From positions 124,001 through 188,000 of the forward strand of contig JAEZSP010000070.1 in assembly GCA_023421735.1 (NCBI GenBank): a stretch of DNA of 64,000 bases, read 5' to 3'. The notes under the pieces were generated by a model, which searched no databases, was not told the origin of the DNA, and worked only from the letters and a program-made list of their open reading frames with translations. The translations under genes were made by a program, and so were the position numbers. Positions 62,682 to 64,000 of the stretch are shown here, one piece after another. Within the stretch, counting starts at the first letter, position 1. Each line of letters opens with the position of its first letter. Origin of the DNA: Bacillota bacterium. Its GTDB lineage: Bacteria > Bacillota_A > Clostridia > Christensenellales > Aristaeellaceae.

Positions 62682-63110
62682 ATGTTGGTATCAACGCGCG
62701 GGCGCTATGCCCTCAGAGTGTTGATCGATCTCGCAGAACACGAAAACGGCGGCTACATACCGCTGCGGGACATCGCACAACGTCAAGAAATTTCAGAAAA
62801 GTACCTGGAAAGCATCATTTCCGTTCTCACGAAGGCGGGCTATCTCGATGGGCTTCGCGGAAAAGGCGGCGGCTATCGACTTACCCGCGCTCCGGAGGAT
62901 TACACGGTCGGGGGAATTCTCAAACTCACAGAGGGATCGCTCGCACCCATCGCCTGCCTCGGAAGCGGTATGAATAAGTGCGTGCGTTCCACGGAATGCA
63001 AAACACTTCCCATGTGGGAAAAATTCCATAAAATTACAGAAGATTACTTCGAGGGCATCACCCTGCGCGAACTCACGAATCTGCCGGAGGGTGGAAACTA
63101 CGAAATCTGA
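62682..63110 (+). CDS. Rrf2-family transcriptional regulator with three conserved cysteines
   Basis: A 142-residue protein: winged HTH over residues 1-80 (RGRYALRVLIDLAEH; ISEKYLESIISVLTKAGYL; GKGGGYRLTRAPEDYTVGGIL), then cysteines C92, C100 and C106, spaced like the Fe-S ligands of IscR (Cx5-7Cx5C). It probably senses iron-sulfur status or redox state. ACAGGAGG is before the ATG. The divergent Amr genes include an Fe-S radical SAM enzyme, a plausible target; no isc or suf genes are visible in the window. Confidence 0.88.
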   Translation: MLVSTRGRYALRVLIDLAEHENGGYIPLRDIAQRQEISEKYLESIISVLTKAGYLDGLRGKGGGYRLTRAPEDYTVGGILKLTEGSLAPIACLGSGMNKCVRSTECKTLPMWEKFHKITEDYFEGITLRELTNLPEGGNYEI

Positions 63111-63258
63111 CCAGGCGTCTTTTCGAATGTCGTTCAGATCAGAGAACCTTTCCTGTCGTCTGCCTGGGGATCGATCCGCAGGCGGGCGATGCTTGGTTTT
63201 GGGGAAGAATGCCGCGAAGCTCTTTCGGCAATGTGAGGAATCCGCAGCGATCACTCAT

Positions 63259-63290
63259 AAAAACGACTGCGCGGAGATATCTCCGCGCAG
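63259..63290 (-). terminator. Intrinsic terminator of the DegV-family gene
   Basis: A 24-bp perfect palindrome (63267-63290, CTGCGCGGAGAT/ATCTCCGCGCAG). Read on the minus strand it is followed by TCGTTTTT. The rest of 63111-63258, after the regulator, shows only a short GGATCGATCC dyad near 63165-63174 with no T-run. Confidence 0.85.
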
Positions 63291-63299
63291 CATGACGTT

Positions 63300-64000
63300 C
63301 TACCGTTCGCTTCCCCAGAAAACCAGCGCAAGGATACCCGGCCCCGTATGCGCGCCGATGATGGGATTGATCTCGACCATTTCGATCTCGGCATCGGGAT
63401 ACAGTGCGGAGATGGCTGCGGCGAGCTTATTGGCATCCTCGATGGCATCCCCGTGACCAACCACGACGCGCTTTGAGAAGTTGGGGTTCCAGCCCTTCGC
63501 CATGCGCGCCAGTTGCGCCTCGATGGCTTTTTTCCGGCCACGCGGTCGCTCCACGGCCTTGAGCGCACCCTCATTGTCGACATGCAACAGGGGCTTGATT
63601 TGCAGGAGCGTGCCCATGGCGGCGGTTGCCGCGGAGACGCGCCCCCCGCGCCTTAAGTGCTCGAATGTATCGACGGTAAACCAGTGACAAACCTCGAGCC
63701 TGTGTTTTGTGATCCAGGCAGCAAGCTCGGAAAGCGTGGCGCCTTCCTTCTGCCGCCGCGCGGCCTCACACGCAAGCACGCCCTGCCCCGCGGAGGCCGC
63801 AAGCGAGTCGACGACCACGACCAGGCGCCCCGGATACGCAGCTTCAAGCTCGGCGGCGCACATCCGGGCGATCTCGATGGTGCTCGAAAGCGCAGAGGAG
63901 AGGGACAGATAAAGAACATCCCGTCCGCTTTTGAGAACCGGCTCGAAGGCGGATCGGTAGACCTCGGGATTGATCATCGAGGTCGTGGCAAACTTCCCGC
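63300..64000 (-). CDS. DegV-family fatty-acid-binding protein (partial, N-terminus beyond the right edge)
   Basis: The frame enters from the right edge and ends at TAG (63302-63300). The visible 232 residues begin in the DegV segment ...TTSMINPEVY and continue with LYLSLSSALSSTIEIA, VVDSLAASAGQG, FEHLRRGGRVSA and LLQIKPLLHVDNEG, all hallmarks of the family. DegV proteins bind long-chain fatty acids; related FakB proteins deliver them to the FakA kinase. About 50-60 N-terminal residues are probably missing. Confidence 0.9.
   Translation of the reverse strand, partial: GKFATTSMINPEVYRSAFEPVLKSGRDVLYLSLSSALSSTIEIARMCAAELEAAYPGRLVVVVDSLAASAGQGVLACEAARRQKEGATLSELAAWITKHRLEVCHWFTVDTFEHLRRGGRVSAATAAMGTLLQIKPLLHVDNEGALKAVERPRGRKKAIEAQLARMAKGWNPNFSKRVVVGHGDAIEDANKLAAAISALYPDAEIEMVEINPIIGAHTGPGILALVFWGSER

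Noticed and set aside
63165..63174. GGATCGATCC dyad after the Rrf2 gene as a terminator.
   Set aside because: The stem is short and interrupted outside the core, and no T-run follows.
1..64000. tRNA, rRNA, CRISPR arrays, insertion sequences, prophage or integrative element boundaries.
   Set aside because: No regularly spaced repeats, transposase or integrase motifs, terminal repeats or RNA gene sequences were found by reading both strands; a dedicated RNA scan was not possible.

Overview
The window reads as chromosomal DNA of a moderately GC-rich member of the Bacillota, most likely class Clostridia. The evidence is strong AGGAGG-type ribosome binding sites, sigma-A-like promoters with 16-18 bp spacers, a DUF421/DUF4363 pair, a PucR regulator, Rrf2 and DegV proteins, an AmmeMemoRadiSam locus and a CaCA antiporter. 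No rRNA, tRNA, CRISPR array, transposase or phage gene was seen. Genes are tightly packed with many ATGA stop/start overlaps, and about ten clear intrinsic terminators mark transcript ends. Species cannot be fixed from sequence alone.

Layout. 1-2260: sulfur-handling operon (YeeE/YedE end, TusA, half-size YeeE/YedE, thioredoxin-reductase-like flavoprotein). 2321-7606: HAD phosphatase, RmlB-like dehydratase, Na/Pi cotransporter with PhoU domain, and a small-protein/GNAT/SDR operon. 7648-9798 (minus): small membrane protein, AraC regulator and a winged-helix regulator whose upstream reading frame is broken by a TGA. 9902-12828: trkA-trkH potassium uptake. 12836-16828 (minus): TetR, ABC ATPase and three ABC-2 permeases, two of them a tandem duplication. 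16861-17877: L-lactate dehydrogenase.

18018-38593 is the most striking part. A complete oligopeptide ABC importer (binding protein, two permeases, two ATPases) is followed by six peptidases in a row (S10, S9, S9, M14, S10, S10). Beyond a minus-strand PucR-type regulator come a dipeptidase-like amidohydrolase, an ornithine-cyclodeaminase-family enzyme, a MalY/PatB-type PLP enzyme and a P-loop kinase-like protein, ending at a terminator. All the hydrolases lack signal peptides. The inferred scheme is import of peptides, complete cytosolic hydrolysis, then processing of particular released residues.

38708-44310: a membrane protein, a putative gluzincin protease, a WG-repeat/solute-binding fusion preceded by a broken relative, and an FGGY kinase. 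44379-54865: CaCA antiporter, an unusual overlapping pair (APH + degenerate protein kinase fusion; GNAT + ParB-like + GNAT fusion), MFS transporter, Mbeg1-like hydrolase, iron-sulfur flavoprotein, DUF421/DUF4363, zinc-ribbon protein and CapA-like protein. 55012-57446 (minus): nucleosidase, 2-hydroxyacid dehydrogenase and TIM-barrel isomerase operon. 57508-60325: SERCA-type P-ATPase. 60367-62649: AmrS and a fused AmrB-AmrA, divergent from a three-cysteine Rrf2 regulator. 63259-64000: DegV-family protein running off the right edge.
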